Part shown: positions 1 to 6,874 of the stretch, piece after piece | Layout: every line of letters starts with the position of its first letter | Position numbering within the stretch: the first letter of the stretch is position 1 | Source: a bacterium | GTDB taxonomy: Bacteria > UBA10199 > DSSB01 | DNA: 10,114 bases | Direction of reading: 5' to 3' | Assembly: GCA_030426445.1 (NCBI GenBank) | Contig: JAUHYS010000057.1 | Location: forward strand, 1-10,114 | Notes under the pieces: model-generated | Databases searched by the model: none | What the model was told of the DNA's origin: nothing | Seen by the model: only the letters and a program-made list of their open reading frames with translations | Translations under genes and position numbers: made by a program

Positions 1-2590
1 CCTCCAAGCGATAATCCACAGTAGGGGGCTCTTTAGCATCTAGACTTTCGACTAATTGGGCCTGTAGTTTGGCCTTAACAGGCGAAGCTTTTTTAGCGCC
101 GGCCTCTAACATGGTCATATCGATTTCACCAATGTCTTCACTGTTTGCCGACAAGTGGTCTAGACTGCCTTCGGCTCTCAGGTGAATATTAGAAACGATT
201 TTATCTTTTTGAATACTGCGAAAATAATAGAGCGAATCAATTTTGCTTTGTCCTGAACCCTGCATGGCCAGCGGTTTGATTTCTTTTCCGTCCTGAACTA
301 AGCCTTCATTCAGATTAAAGGCGTAGCTGCCTTTAAACTCACCTTTATGCACCCTAAGTTGCATTTTTTTATAATCGTGCGTGCCCTGAATTTTAATTTT
401 AGCAAAACTGCCATGATCCACTTGCAAACGACCCATTTCAGCTTTGCTTAATTCGAGTGATTTTCCATAAACATGGGTAACATCTGCAAAGACTTCATGA
501 CCTCGATTATAAAAATTGATTTCGTCAATCCCTCCCTTTTCTAACTTGAGAGTGATCTTTTCGCGTTGGTTGATGAGCTCCATCCCTTCGGTTTTAATGT
601 TCTTGATGCGTAATGCCGTCCCTTTGACATCGGGTCTAAACTCAGGTTTTTTTGCTCCAGGGGCACTCATCTGATACAATGGAACCTTGATACGAATCTC
701 TTTTGCCTGAAAATACTTTCCGACTTTAAGCTCAAAACCCTCGGGTAGATTAAGGTGAGAGGGGCCAATTTTAATCGGGCCTTTCAAAACAATTTCAGGA
801 GTCAAACAAGCACGCGTTTCTTTTTGTAATTGAGCCAAGGTAACTTGCTTTTTATCCATGAGCTCAACTTTGGCAATTTGATCTTGCGTGAGGGTCTTAC
901 CGTTTTTTGTCAAGGCACGACTGAGATCACCCAATAAAACCGGGCCCTGATCACGTTGTAGAATAAGCGTCTGTGCATTTTTTAAGTGAATGACTTCTCC
1001 ACTCTTAAGAAAAAGGTTTTTAACTTTTTGTTGAGTGAACTCGACAGTAGACAATTGTGAATGCACCTGAATCTTTGAGGTAGTTGGCGGGTTTGCAGGC
1101 GGGTCTATTGTCATTTGACCAATTGGAAAATCAAAACGGCTACCCGGGTTAAACGCGGCCTCAAAATCAATAAAGGGAAATTGCGGGTTGGCTACTTGAC
1201 TCATTTTTTTCATACGTTCAGGGTCATTGATGAGACTTAAAAGACCCCCAATATCTAAAGCAGCTCCTTTACTTTCTGGAATGGGAGCTAAGGGACCGAT
1301 CTTTTTAGGGAGTTTTTCTAAAAGGGGTCTTCCTTCCTTTTTGCGCTGACGATTGCTTCTTCTGTACCAAATACCTGATTGATAGGCCCTCACCTGATAG
1401 ATTTCTGGATCCCAGACGTAATTTTTCCAGACTTTTTCCAGACGTTCTTTTTCGCTTTTATCGAGCGTGGAAAATAACTTTGGTGTGGCTGAAAGGTAAT
1501 CAAAATAATACTGTTTTCGCTTTTGATTAAGTGCTTGGTACTCTTGTGGGTCCGTCGGAATCACTTTAGCACTTCGACTTAACTCATCCCAATAAAGTTC
1601 ATTAGGTGGGTAGAGTACGGCTTCCTTTTGCAAATCCTTCAACTTTTGCGGGTCCATCAACGCATCGATGAGACGTTCTAAAAAGCCTTTGCTTAAATCA
1701 TCAACATTAACTGGAACATAACCAAAGGGGACATTGGCTTTGGCATGGTCTTCAGGGCCAAAACCTAAGCTCTGAGGTAAATTAAGGTAAAAATCCCGAC
1801 CTAATGTCGTATGCCGAAAACCCCAAGCCATGCGGCCAAAGGGACGATTGAGTTCAGGCACATAAATTAAAGTAAAATAGCGGGCATCCTTGGGTAAAAG
1901 GTCATAGCAAAAATCACCCGTTCTTTTTCGCGCACCAGGGGGACGGACCTTAGAGTTAAATCGATAAATTTTTCCACTTTTATCGTGCTCTCCTAACTTA
2001 GTGGGCACATAAGAAGCCGTACATCTTATTTTTAGTTTAAACGGCCCCTGATACTGATAAGTCAGAGACGGGAAATAACGCATAAAAACGCCACGCGACT
2101 GCATTTTTTGGGTAATGGGATCAAAAAGCATTTGGACTTCCAATTCACCCTTGGTTTCGGGAGGGATGGTAGTCGGGACTTTTTTAGCTCTGGTTCCTAT
2201 TGGGATCAGCTCGTCAAAACGATGAAGGCGTGGATTTTTAGGGTCTCCGGGAATCCCTGGCGTACTGCCCCCTACTGGGGCGTTTCCTGCAAAAAAATAA
2301 ATCGAACGAAAATTATTCTCTAAGGCATGGAGCGCTGTTTGTTTCCAAGTGACTTTGCTTTTTGTACTTGTCATGAGGGTAGGTAAGTTTTGCAAAGTCC
2401 AAAAACCTAAGTTTTTCCATTGTTGCTCATGGAGTTCTTTTTGAATTTTTGGAAGTAAAATAGGAACCCCATGATTATCCAAGAGTGGGTTATGGTGTGT
2501 AATAGCAAGCTGCTCATGATCTTTTGTTGCCTCAGGTAGCACCGGAGGCAATAAAAAAGGATAATAAGCTGTCGGGATTTTAAAGGTCAT
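1..2590 (-). CDS. Very large protein of unknown function, beta-rich, 3' end outside window
   Basis: The frame is open from ATG at 2590 to the left edge, giving 863 residues with no stop, so the C-terminus is missing. I do not recognise the family. There is no signal peptide or membrane helix at the N-terminus, which starts MTFKIPTAYYPFLLPPVLPE. Residues 1-470 are mixed and rich in aromatics and prolines, with charged helical stretches around 300-420. From about residue 505 onward the pattern changes to short alternating strands, which continue to the edge. Residues 541-610 hold two copies of a strand-turn-helix motif and then a strand containing GPIKIGP; a similar arrangement occurs in the upstream gene. 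The start is supported by GAGGG six nt upstream and by the ATGA overlap with that gene's stop, which implies translational coupling. AsmA/TamB-like lipid-transfer proteins have similar strand patterns, but the expected N-terminal anchor is absent. The CDS is certain; the function is unknown. Confidence 0.9.
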   Translation of the reverse strand, partial: MTFKIPTAYYPFLLPPVLPEATKDHEQLAITHHNPLLDNHGVPILLPKIQKELHEQQWKNLGFWTLQNLPTLMTSTKSKVTWKQTALHALENNFRSIYFFAGNAPVGGSTPGIPGDPKNPRLHRFDELIPIGTRAKKVPTTIPPETKGELEVQMLFDPITQKMQSRGVFMRYFPSLTYQYQGPFKLKIRCTASYVPTKLGEHDKSGKIYRFNSKVRPPGARKRTGDFCYDLLPKDARYFTLIYVPELNRPFGRMAWGFRHTTLGRDFYLNLPQSLGFGPEDHAKANVPFGYVPVNVDDLSKGFLERLIDALMDPQKLKDLQKEAVLYPPNELYWDELSRSAKVIPTDPQEYQALNQKRKQYYFDYLSATPKLFSTLDKSEKERLEKVWKNYVWDPEIYQVRAYQSGIWYRRSNRQRKKEGRPLLEKLPKKIGPLAPIPESKGAALDIGGLLSLINDPERMKKMSQVANPQFPFIDFEAAFNPGSRFDFPIGQMTIDPPANPPTTSKIQVHSQLSTVEFTQQKVKNLFLKSGEVIHLKNAQTLILQRDQGPVLLGDLSRALTKNGKTLTQDQIAKVELMDKKQVTLAQLQKETRACLTPEIVLKGPIKIGPSHLNLPEGFELKVGKYFQAKEIRIKVPLYQMSAPGAKKPEFRPDVKGTALRIKNIKTEGMELINQREKITLKLEKGGIDEINFYNRGHEVFADVTHVYGKSLELSKAEMGRLQVDHGSFAKIKIQGTHDYKKMQLRVHKGEFKGSYAFNLNEGLVQDGKEIKPLAMQGSGQSKIDSLYYFRSIQKDKIVSNIHLRAEGSLDHLSANSEDIGEIDMTMLEAGAKKASPVKAKLQAQLVESLDAKEPPTVDYRLE

Positions 2591-5016
2591 GGCTGACCCT
2601 CACCACTTGAGGAAGGAATCGCTTCCTTATGCTCATGAATAATGTAATGCGAAAAATCAACTTGTTTAAAAAATTCTAAGGCCATATCCTTGAGGACTGA
2701 AAATTCTCTTTCTTGCCATCCGCCTTCTATACCCAAGCTGTTGATATAAAGTTTTGTGATAATTTTAAGAGGAGAACCTTTCTCCCAAGAAAAACGGTCT
2801 AAATCGAAGCGCGCTTCCAATAAAGGCTCTTTCCCTTGAGCCTCGTCGTCGGGAATGAAAAGATGTAAACGCGTGGGACTAATATTAAGTCTTTTATTTT
2901 GCTTATCCCAAGAAACTTTCATCGTGTCTAAAAGCGTAGATTTCTTTTCGGAACTTTCTGAAGTCGTTTCTATGTTGGGATTTCCTATCTCAAGCTTATC
3001 GCAAACTTTTTTGTTTTGAGTCCCCTCTGTCAGGTAACGGCATCGCGTCTCTAAATGAATGGGTTCCGCTTCAAGAGAGGGGGCTTTGGGGTCCGGACGA
3101 TAAACTAGGCTGGTTTTTAAATGGGTTCTTCCAAGCTGATACTGTTTATTCCAGCTTAAACTTTGTAGATTTAATTCAAGATCTGCTTGAGAAGGGGAAT
3201 AAGCTTGAACCGAAGACTGGGGATCCAGAAAAGGAGAATTTACACTCGCTTTTAAAGAAAGCCCTGAAAAGGCTAATCTATCGATAAAAAAACCTGGTTG
3301 AAAAAGGTCTATTGATAGATGGTTTTTTTGTTTTGAGAGATTAAGGTGAATATTTTTAATATCTGACAAGAGTGGATGACTCAGCCCAACATTAAAATCT
3401 CCAATCAGTTTAAAACCCTCTGGCAAAGCAGTTTTTCCAGGAATGAGATGACTATTCATTTCACCGGTCAGTTTGACTGGAGAGCCCAAGACCTCAGCAT
3501 CCAAATCTAAATGAAAAGAACGGTCAATATTGGCAATGCGTTCGCCCTCAGTGTCGGGATTCAAGTCACTTAAGCTAAGGCTCAAGCCACTGACCCAGGG
3601 AACTTCACTAGCTTGAGAGTTTAAGTAGCCATCCTTCAGAGCCAAAACAGTACTATTTTTCTTTAATTGAGCCCTTTGAGGGTTTTGTGGATCGACGTTT
3701 TCGATTTCGGTATCTAATAATAACTGTGTTTGAAATTGCAGAGCCTGTTGAGTTTCTACATTGAGTGGATTGAGTTTTAGATTGAACCCTAAGTTAGAAT
3801 TGATCTTTAGATTTTGGTTCTGAGGGTCAAACAAAATACGCAGGCCAGGATGAAATTCTTTATCTTGCCCACAAAGACCTGCTCCAGAAGCGAGTTCTCC
3901 TTGTAGCTTAAGATTTCCGGGCAAATAAATCGGCAAAACTTTGACTTGAATATCACTCACTTTAACTTCGATTTGGGCCTGTTCATTAATTTTAAGGTGA
4001 ACACGCACCTGGGAACCTTGGGCTAAGGTCACAGGACCGATTTGAGAGTTTTCTAAACGAATATAAAAATCGAGTTCGGCTTTTTCGAGAAGGGCTTTGG
4101 CGAGATCCATAGGTGTTTTCGGGTGCTCGCCATTGGGCAAAACAATACGTGGAAAAAGTTCTTCCGGTTTCAGTTGAGGTATAGGGAGCCCTTGTTGAAG
4201 GAGTTGTAGAAGAACCATCACGATTTCGTTGACCGTCATCCCAGAACGAATTTTTATAGCTTGGGGAGGAGGAACATCGGCTACAGCTTCCATGAAAAGG
4301 TCTCCCCAGCCTTCCAAGTTCCAAAGTGACCGGCTATCTTCGACTCCTCCAGCTATATTAAGCATTTCTAATTTTTCAGGGGCTTCTTCTAATAAGCCAG
4401 CAGGCAAAGCGGGTGTGATATCTACATGAATCGGTGTTTGGCTCTCAAGGGTATTGCGATGTACAAACCAAAGCGATCCATTTTTGTAGTCAATACCTTG
4501 AGGGTAGCCGTCTAAGGTATTCCCCGGTATATCCACTTGAACGCCTGAAATTTCTAATAACATCTTAAGTCCCAAACCCATCGCTGCCAAAGGTTGTTGG
4601 TCAATGGCTTGATCACCTTTTAAGTGAAAGCCTGTTTGGAATTTAGTGTCTGGGTCTAACTTGATTTCAACACCCAACATCGGATTAAAGAAACTCCAAA
4701 TACTGTCCTCGGAAATGGGCCTAAATTGAACATCCCCCGCTTTGGTTTCAACCTCGGCTTCTAAAGAAACCTCAGCAATATTGAGTCTGACTTGGGGCTG
4801 GGGTGGATCGAAAAAATTAGAGATTTTTTTCTCTCCCCATTGAGTTATCTGAGAAAAAACATCTTGTGAATCAGTCGATTCTAAGCTGCCTGAAGGTTCT
4901 GCCAAATCAAGATTTGTATCCGAAGAAAACCATTCTTCATCACAAGAACCTATCGTTTGCCCTTGTTCATCATAGAGATAGTTTTCCTTGCAATGAGTTT
5001 TACTTAAGACCGACAT
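2587..5016 (-). CDS. 809-residue beta-rich protein of unknown function
   Basis: This is a complete gene with codon usage like its neighbours. I do not recognise the family. The N-terminal 70 residues are polar, acidic and Ser/Thr-rich (residues 30-56), with no signal peptide, lipobox or transmembrane segment. Residues 75-360 mix strands with a few helices, including a Leu-rich helix near 262-275. Residues 390-660 are almost entirely alternating-hydrophobic strands of the LxLxL type (for example FNLKLNPL and LELNLQSL). The C-terminus (770-800) is probably helical and ends in a Ser/Gly tail. Motif copies at about 253-272 and 290-311 resemble two in the next gene, so the two proteins are probably related. 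The stop overlaps the next start by four bases. ATG 5016 has only a poor ribosome site (GGTGG); a stop codon lies about 30 nt upstream in frame and no better start was seen. A periplasmic AsmA-like role is conceivable but lacks an export signal. Confidence 0.9.
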   Translation of the reverse strand: MSVLSKTHCKENYLYDEQGQTIGSCDEEWFSSDTNLDLAEPSGSLESTDSQDVFSQITQWGEKKISNFFDPPQPQVRLNIAEVSLEAEVETKAGDVQFRPISEDSIWSFFNPMLGVEIKLDPDTKFQTGFHLKGDQAIDQQPLAAMGLGLKMLLEISGVQVDIPGNTLDGYPQGIDYKNGSLWFVHRNTLESQTPIHVDITPALPAGLLEEAPEKLEMLNIAGGVEDSRSLWNLEGWGDLFMEAVADVPPPQAIKIRSGMTVNEIVMVLLQLLQQGLPIPQLKPEELFPRIVLPNGEHPKTPMDLAKALLEKAELDFYIRLENSQIGPVTLAQGSQVRVHLKINEQAQIEVKVSDIQVKVLPIYLPGNLKLQGELASGAGLCGQDKEFHPGLRILFDPQNQNLKINSNLGFNLKLNPLNVETQQALQFQTQLLLDTEIENVDPQNPQRAQLKKNSTVLALKDGYLNSQASEVPWVSGLSLSLSDLNPDTEGERIANIDRSFHLDLDAEVLGSPVKLTGEMNSHLIPGKTALPEGFKLIGDFNVGLSHPLLSDIKNIHLNLSKQKNHLSIDLFQPGFFIDRLAFSGLSLKASVNSPFLDPQSSVQAYSPSQADLELNLQSLSWNKQYQLGRTHLKTSLVYRPDPKAPSLEAEPIHLETRCRYLTEGTQNKKVCDKLEIGNPNIETTSESSEKKSTLLDTMKVSWDKQNKRLNISPTRLHLFIPDDEAQGKEPLLEARFDLDRFSWEKGSPLKIITKLYINSLGIEGGWQEREFSVLKDMALEFFKQVDFSHYIIHEHKEAIPSSSGEGQP

Positions 5017-5044
5017 ACACCACCCGGCTTTTTGTTTATAAGGA

Positions 5045-5060
5045 GATCAATATGGATCAA
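5045..5060. repeat. Direct repeat GATCAA, 10-bp period, in the leader of the 809-residue gene
   Basis: GATCAA occurs at 5045-5050 and again at 5055-5060, separated by TATG. On the minus strand this reads TTGATC twice, near the predicted transcription start and about 30-45 nt before the ATG. A spacing of about one helical turn is compatible with a protein-binding site. The repeat is seen directly; its role is a guess. Confidence 0.4.
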
Positions 5061-5062
5061 CA

Positions 5063-5091
5063 CAAATAGACTAAACTGTCATTTTTGACAA
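5063..5091 (-). promoter_or_regulatory. Possible sigma-70 promoter for the two large genes
   Basis: On the minus strand, TTGTCA (5091-5086, five of six matches to TTGACA) is followed after 17 nt by TATTTG (5068-5063, a weak -10 box). A start near 5056 would leave a leader of about 40 nt before ATG 5016. The poor -10 suggests an activator-dependent promoter or a wrong call. TATAAA at 5040-5035 is an alternative -10, but it has no good -35 at the right distance. Confidence 0.35.
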
Positions 5092-5094
5092 GTT
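5074..5094. promoter_or_regulatory. Inverted repeat overlapping the possible -35 box (operator candidate)
   Basis: The plus strand reads AACTGTCA (5074-5081), a TTTT spacer, then TGACAAGTT (5086-5094). The arms pair over eight bases with one extra A in the right arm. The repeat covers the proposed -35 hexamer, which is a usual place for a repressor site. It could also be a chance AT-rich dyad. Confidence 0.4.
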
Positions 5095-5108
5095 AAAAGC
5101 TGTTTGGA

Positions 5109-5130
5109 ATTTAACCTAAATTTAACCTAA
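5109..5130. repeat. Tandem direct repeat, 2 x 11 bp (ATTTAACCTAA)
   Basis: ATTTAACCTAA occurs twice back to back with no mismatch, at 5109-5119 and 5120-5130. It lies about 17 bp upstream of the proposed -35 box, where activators commonly bind. An 11-bp period is typical of tandem sites for OmpR/PhoB-type response regulators, but the sequence does not match a site I know. The repeat is certain; the function is inferred. Confidence 0.6.
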
Positions 5131-5185
5131 AGACCCACACCTCACTCACGCAAAATTCAATAATCAATCCTGACAGGCTTGCTTT

Positions 5186-5237
5186 TTTTAAAATAGAATA
5201 TTTTGCGATTACATTCGCAATATATTCTATTTTAAAA
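5186..5237. repeat. Long near-perfect palindrome (23-nt arms, 6-nt loop)
   Basis: The left arm (5186-5208) and right arm (5215-5237) are reverse complements except for one T-T mismatch, around the loop TTACAT. Each arm has an outer TTTTAAAA block, a central TAGAATAT and an inner TTGCGA, so only the top of the hairpin contains G-C pairs. No T-run follows on either strand, so it is not a standard intrinsic terminator. It may be a protein-binding palindrome, a small mobile-element remnant or a processed 3' structure of the upstream operon. Confidence 0.85.
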
Positions 5238-5279
5238 TATTATAAATGATTTTAATATGTTATGGATCCGGCATTCATC

Positions 5280-5299
5280 AAACACCAAAACCCTTGGTG
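5280..5299 (-). terminator. Weak hairpin terminator after the RNase HI gene
   Basis: On the minus strand, CACCAA (5299-5294) and TTGGTG (5288-5283) form a six-bp stem around GGGTT, followed by TTT. It lies 46 nt past the rnhA stop. The short T-run makes this a weak intrinsic terminator. The palindrome immediately downstream may assist. Confidence 0.45.
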
Positions 5300-5345
5300 A
5301 AAAGATAAAATATGGATTGGAAAAATTTCTTTTAAATGGGGGCAC

Positions 5346-5738
5346 TTAATCCAAGGCTAGGTTGGCCAAGCGATCTGCCTCATGATTTTGAGCTCGAGGA
5401 ATATAAACAATAGAAAATTGTTTAAATTGACCTGAAAGTTTTTTTCCTTTTTGATGAAGTGGAATCAGGTGAGCTTGCTTGACGCGATATTCTCCCAACA
5501 TTTGCTTGACCACCAATTGTGAATCCATCTTGACTTCTAGTTGAGAAACGCCCAGTTTGATAGCCTCTTCTAAGCCAAAAATTAAGGACTGATATTCTGC
5601 AACATTATTCGTGGTTTCCCCTAAATACTTAGAAATTTCAGCAAGGGGGTTTTGATCTTTATCCAGTATGAGTCCACCTGCCGCTGCTGGACCAGGATTG
5701 CCACGAGAAGCCCCATCTGCGTAAAGTGTTGCTTGCAT
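5346..5738 (-). CDS. rnhA: Ribonuclease HI family protein
   Basis: RNase HI cleaves the RNA strand of RNA-DNA hybrids, removing R-loops and primer RNA in the cytoplasm. The 130-residue product starts with the hallmark DGASRGNPGPAA and carries all four catalytic acidic residues: Asp8, Glu48 (in NNVAEY), Asp72 (in MDSQLVVKQM) and Asp122 (in NHEADRLAN). It is shorter than the 155-residue E. coli enzyme and seems to lack the basic protrusion, as in the compact 'RNase HI family' group found in Gram-positive bacteria and archaea. Its ATG follows directly on the stop TAA of the preceding 91-residue gene, so translation is probably coupled. The ribosome site AGAGGG is 12 nt upstream, which is slightly far. 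It is the last gene of the zinc-ribbon operon. The call is firm; whether this is the cell's main RNase H cannot be told here. Confidence 0.95.
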   Translation of the reverse strand: MQATLYADGASRGNPGPAAAGGLILDKDQNPLAEISKYLGETTNNVAEYQSLIFGLEEAIKLGVSQLEVKMDSQLVVKQMLGEYRVKQAHLIPLHQKGKKLSGQFKQFSIVYIPRAQNHEADRLANLALD

Positions 5739-6014
5739 TTAGCCGAGAAACCCTCTGATAAGTTTGATACGGTCTGACTTAGGCAGTTTGTCGAGAACTT
5801 CTTTAACGTTATCATTTAAACCATTCATCAAGGCATCCACCCCACTCCCCTGTTCTAAAGCAGAGTCCATTAAATCCTGAGCTAACGCTTTTAACGCCTG
5901 CACAAACTGTTGATGGGTCACTGTCTTGAGTTTTTTTAAAGAGGTAAATTCCTCATGCTCTGCAATATAAAGAATTAACTCAGCTAGGGTCTCTTTAGGT
6001 AAGGAGTGATACAT
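5739..6014 (-). CDS. Small helical protein of unknown function (91 residues)
   Basis: I do not recognise this protein. The 91 residues look all-helical, with no cysteines, signal peptide or membrane segment. Amphipathic helices are likely at about 6-20, 34-53, 58-75 and 80-90. The start is well supported: AGAGGA lies four nt before the ATG. The gene sits 23 nt after the zinc-ribbon gene and runs directly into rnhA (TAA then ATG), so it is clearly part of that operon. Its placement between a likely nucleic-acid-related coiled-coil protein and RNase HI suggests an RNA- or DNA-related role, but that is only context. The tight spacing and clean ribosome site argue that it is real despite its size. 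Confidence 0.85.
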   Translation of the reverse strand: MYHSLPKETLAELILYIAEHEEFTSLKKLKTVTHQQFVQALKALAQDLMDSALEQGSGVDALMNGLNDNVKEVLDKLPKSDRIKLIRGFLG

Positions 6015-6037
6015 AGGGTCCTCTAGATTAGGGTGGT

Positions 6038-6739
6038 TTATTCAGGGTCTATAGAATCAATATAAAGCAAACGCCGACAACTCGGACAGGCAATTATTTC
6101 AGTTTTTCTTTGTAATTCGATAAAAAGTTGTGGAGGTAATTGAATAAAGCACTCTTGACAGGTCCCCTCAACAACAAGTGCAGCAGGGGGTTGGCAGACC
6201 GCCGCAATCCGGTGGTACTTTTGCTGAATCTCTTGAGGTAAAGCAGCTAAAGTTTCTTGAAGCTCTTTTTCTAGGTTTTCAATATTAGTCTCAACTTCTT
6301 GTAAATCATTTGCAATCTTACCCTGCTCTTCCTGTTGCTGGGCTTGTAGGTTTTGTAATTTTTCTCCAAGGGGGGACAATTCAGCGTTTAAGTCTTCTAG
6401 CTTGGTTTTGAGAGTTTCAAGACTGGCTTCGTCGTCTTTAAGACTATTTTTCAGGTTGCTGATCTCTCTAGAGACAGCCTGAAATTCTTTTTGTGTCTTA
6501 ATACTATTGAGCCTTTGTTCTTTTTCGACAAAAGCCTGACGTTCTTCTTCAAGTTTGCGGATCAAGGTTTGTTTTTGGGTTTCTTCTTGATCAAAAAGCT
6601 CTTTTTTAGATTGATAACTTTGTTGGAAGTCTTGAAGCTCAGATTCGATTTCTCTGACTTTATAGGGTAAACTTTCTAATTTTTCTTTATTTTCTTGTAT
6701 CTGAATAGATATTTTGACTGCTTTCGATAAATCTGCCAT
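6038..6739 (-). CDS. Coiled-coil protein with C-terminal C4 zinc ribbon (CT398/HP0958 family)
   Basis: The 233-residue product has a long charged coiled coil (about 10-170, rich in Glu, Lys, Gln and Leu) and then a zinc ribbon. Cys194, Cys197, Cys218 and Cys221 form two CxxC pairs (CQEC and CPSC). The sequence SIKTQKEFQAVSREI at 79-93 is the typical conserved stretch of the family. Relatives include Chlamydia CT398 and Helicobacter HP0958 (FlgZ), linked to RpoN and to flagellin mRNA binding; in other bacteria the role is unclear. No flagellar gene is in view, so that role should not be assumed. It is the first gene of a three-gene operon behind a good promoter. The start is slightly odd: AAGGA lies 14 nt before the ATG, and an A8 run includes the A of the start codon. 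No alternative start is better. Confidence 0.9.
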   Translation of the reverse strand: MADLSKAVKISIQIQENKEKLESLPYKVREIESELQDFQQSYQSKKELFDQEETQKQTLIRKLEEERQAFVEKEQRLNSIKTQKEFQAVSREISNLKNSLKDDEASLETLKTKLEDLNAELSPLGEKLQNLQAQQQEEQGKIANDLQEVETNIENLEKELQETLAALPQEIQQKYHRIAAVCQPPAALVVEGTCQECFIQLPPQLFIELQRKTEIIACPSCRRLLYIDSIDPE

Positions 6740-6815
6740 TTTTTTTATGGTTTTCCTTACTTTTACAGGATTAAAATTCTTACACGCACTAACTTACATA
6801 TTTTTTAAGCACATG

Positions 6816-6844
6816 ATCCTAAGAATTCTCGAATATAATGTCAA
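6816..6844 (-). promoter_or_regulatory. Sigma-70 promoter of the zinc-ribbon / rnhA operon
   Basis: On the minus strand a perfect TTGACA (6844-6839) is followed after exactly 17 nt by TAGGAT (6821-6816, four of six matches including the key A and T). Transcription would start near 6809, giving a leader of about 70 nt. The promoter lies just downstream of the terminator of the rpoD-tRNA unit, so the zinc-ribbon operon is probably transcribed separately. Confidence 0.75.
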
Positions 6845-6874
6845 GTAGACAGATCAAGTTTGGAAGGTCTGATC

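Larger units (their letters stand above)
5017..5345. other. Gene-free but structured intergenic region
   Basis: This stretch lies between the end of the RNase HI gene and the start of the 809-residue gene. No convincing coding region was found on either strand. It holds, in minus-strand order, a hairpin terminator, a long palindrome, an 11-bp tandem repeat, an inverted repeat over a possible -35 box and a 10-bp-period repeat in the leader. It is more AT-rich than its surroundings, especially at 5183-5260. Confidence 0.85.

Noticed and set aside
2108..2323. Plus-strand reading frame of 71 codons
   Set aside because: It is antisense to the first 160 residues or so of the large minus-strand gene, which has a clear start, ribosome site and uninterrupted frame.
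3992..4324. Minus-strand reading frame of 110 codons inside the 809-residue gene
   Set aside because: It is an out-of-frame shadow rich in Ser, Arg and Pro, with no ribosome site, fully inside a gene with good coding character.
4866..5069. Plus-strand reading frame of 67 codons
   Set aside because: Most of it is antisense to the start of the 809-residue gene, with no protein-like composition and no upstream ribosome site. Only its last five codons have a good site, noted separately.
5186..5237. CRISPR repeat or standard intrinsic terminator
   Set aside because: There is one palindrome and no spaced repeats, so no CRISPR array. No T-run follows the stem on either strand and the stem base is AT-rich, so it is not a typical terminator.
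6038..6739. Calling the zinc-ribbon gene a flagellar regulator (FlgZ)
   Set aside because: The family match is good, but no flagellar or rpoN gene is in the window and the family is widespread in non-flagellated bacteria.
6853..6874. Possible operator dyad (CAGATC ... GGTCTG) upstream of the zinc-ribbon promoter
   Set aside because: The arms are six bases with one mismatch and a 10-nt gap, which is within what chance gives in a sequence of this length.
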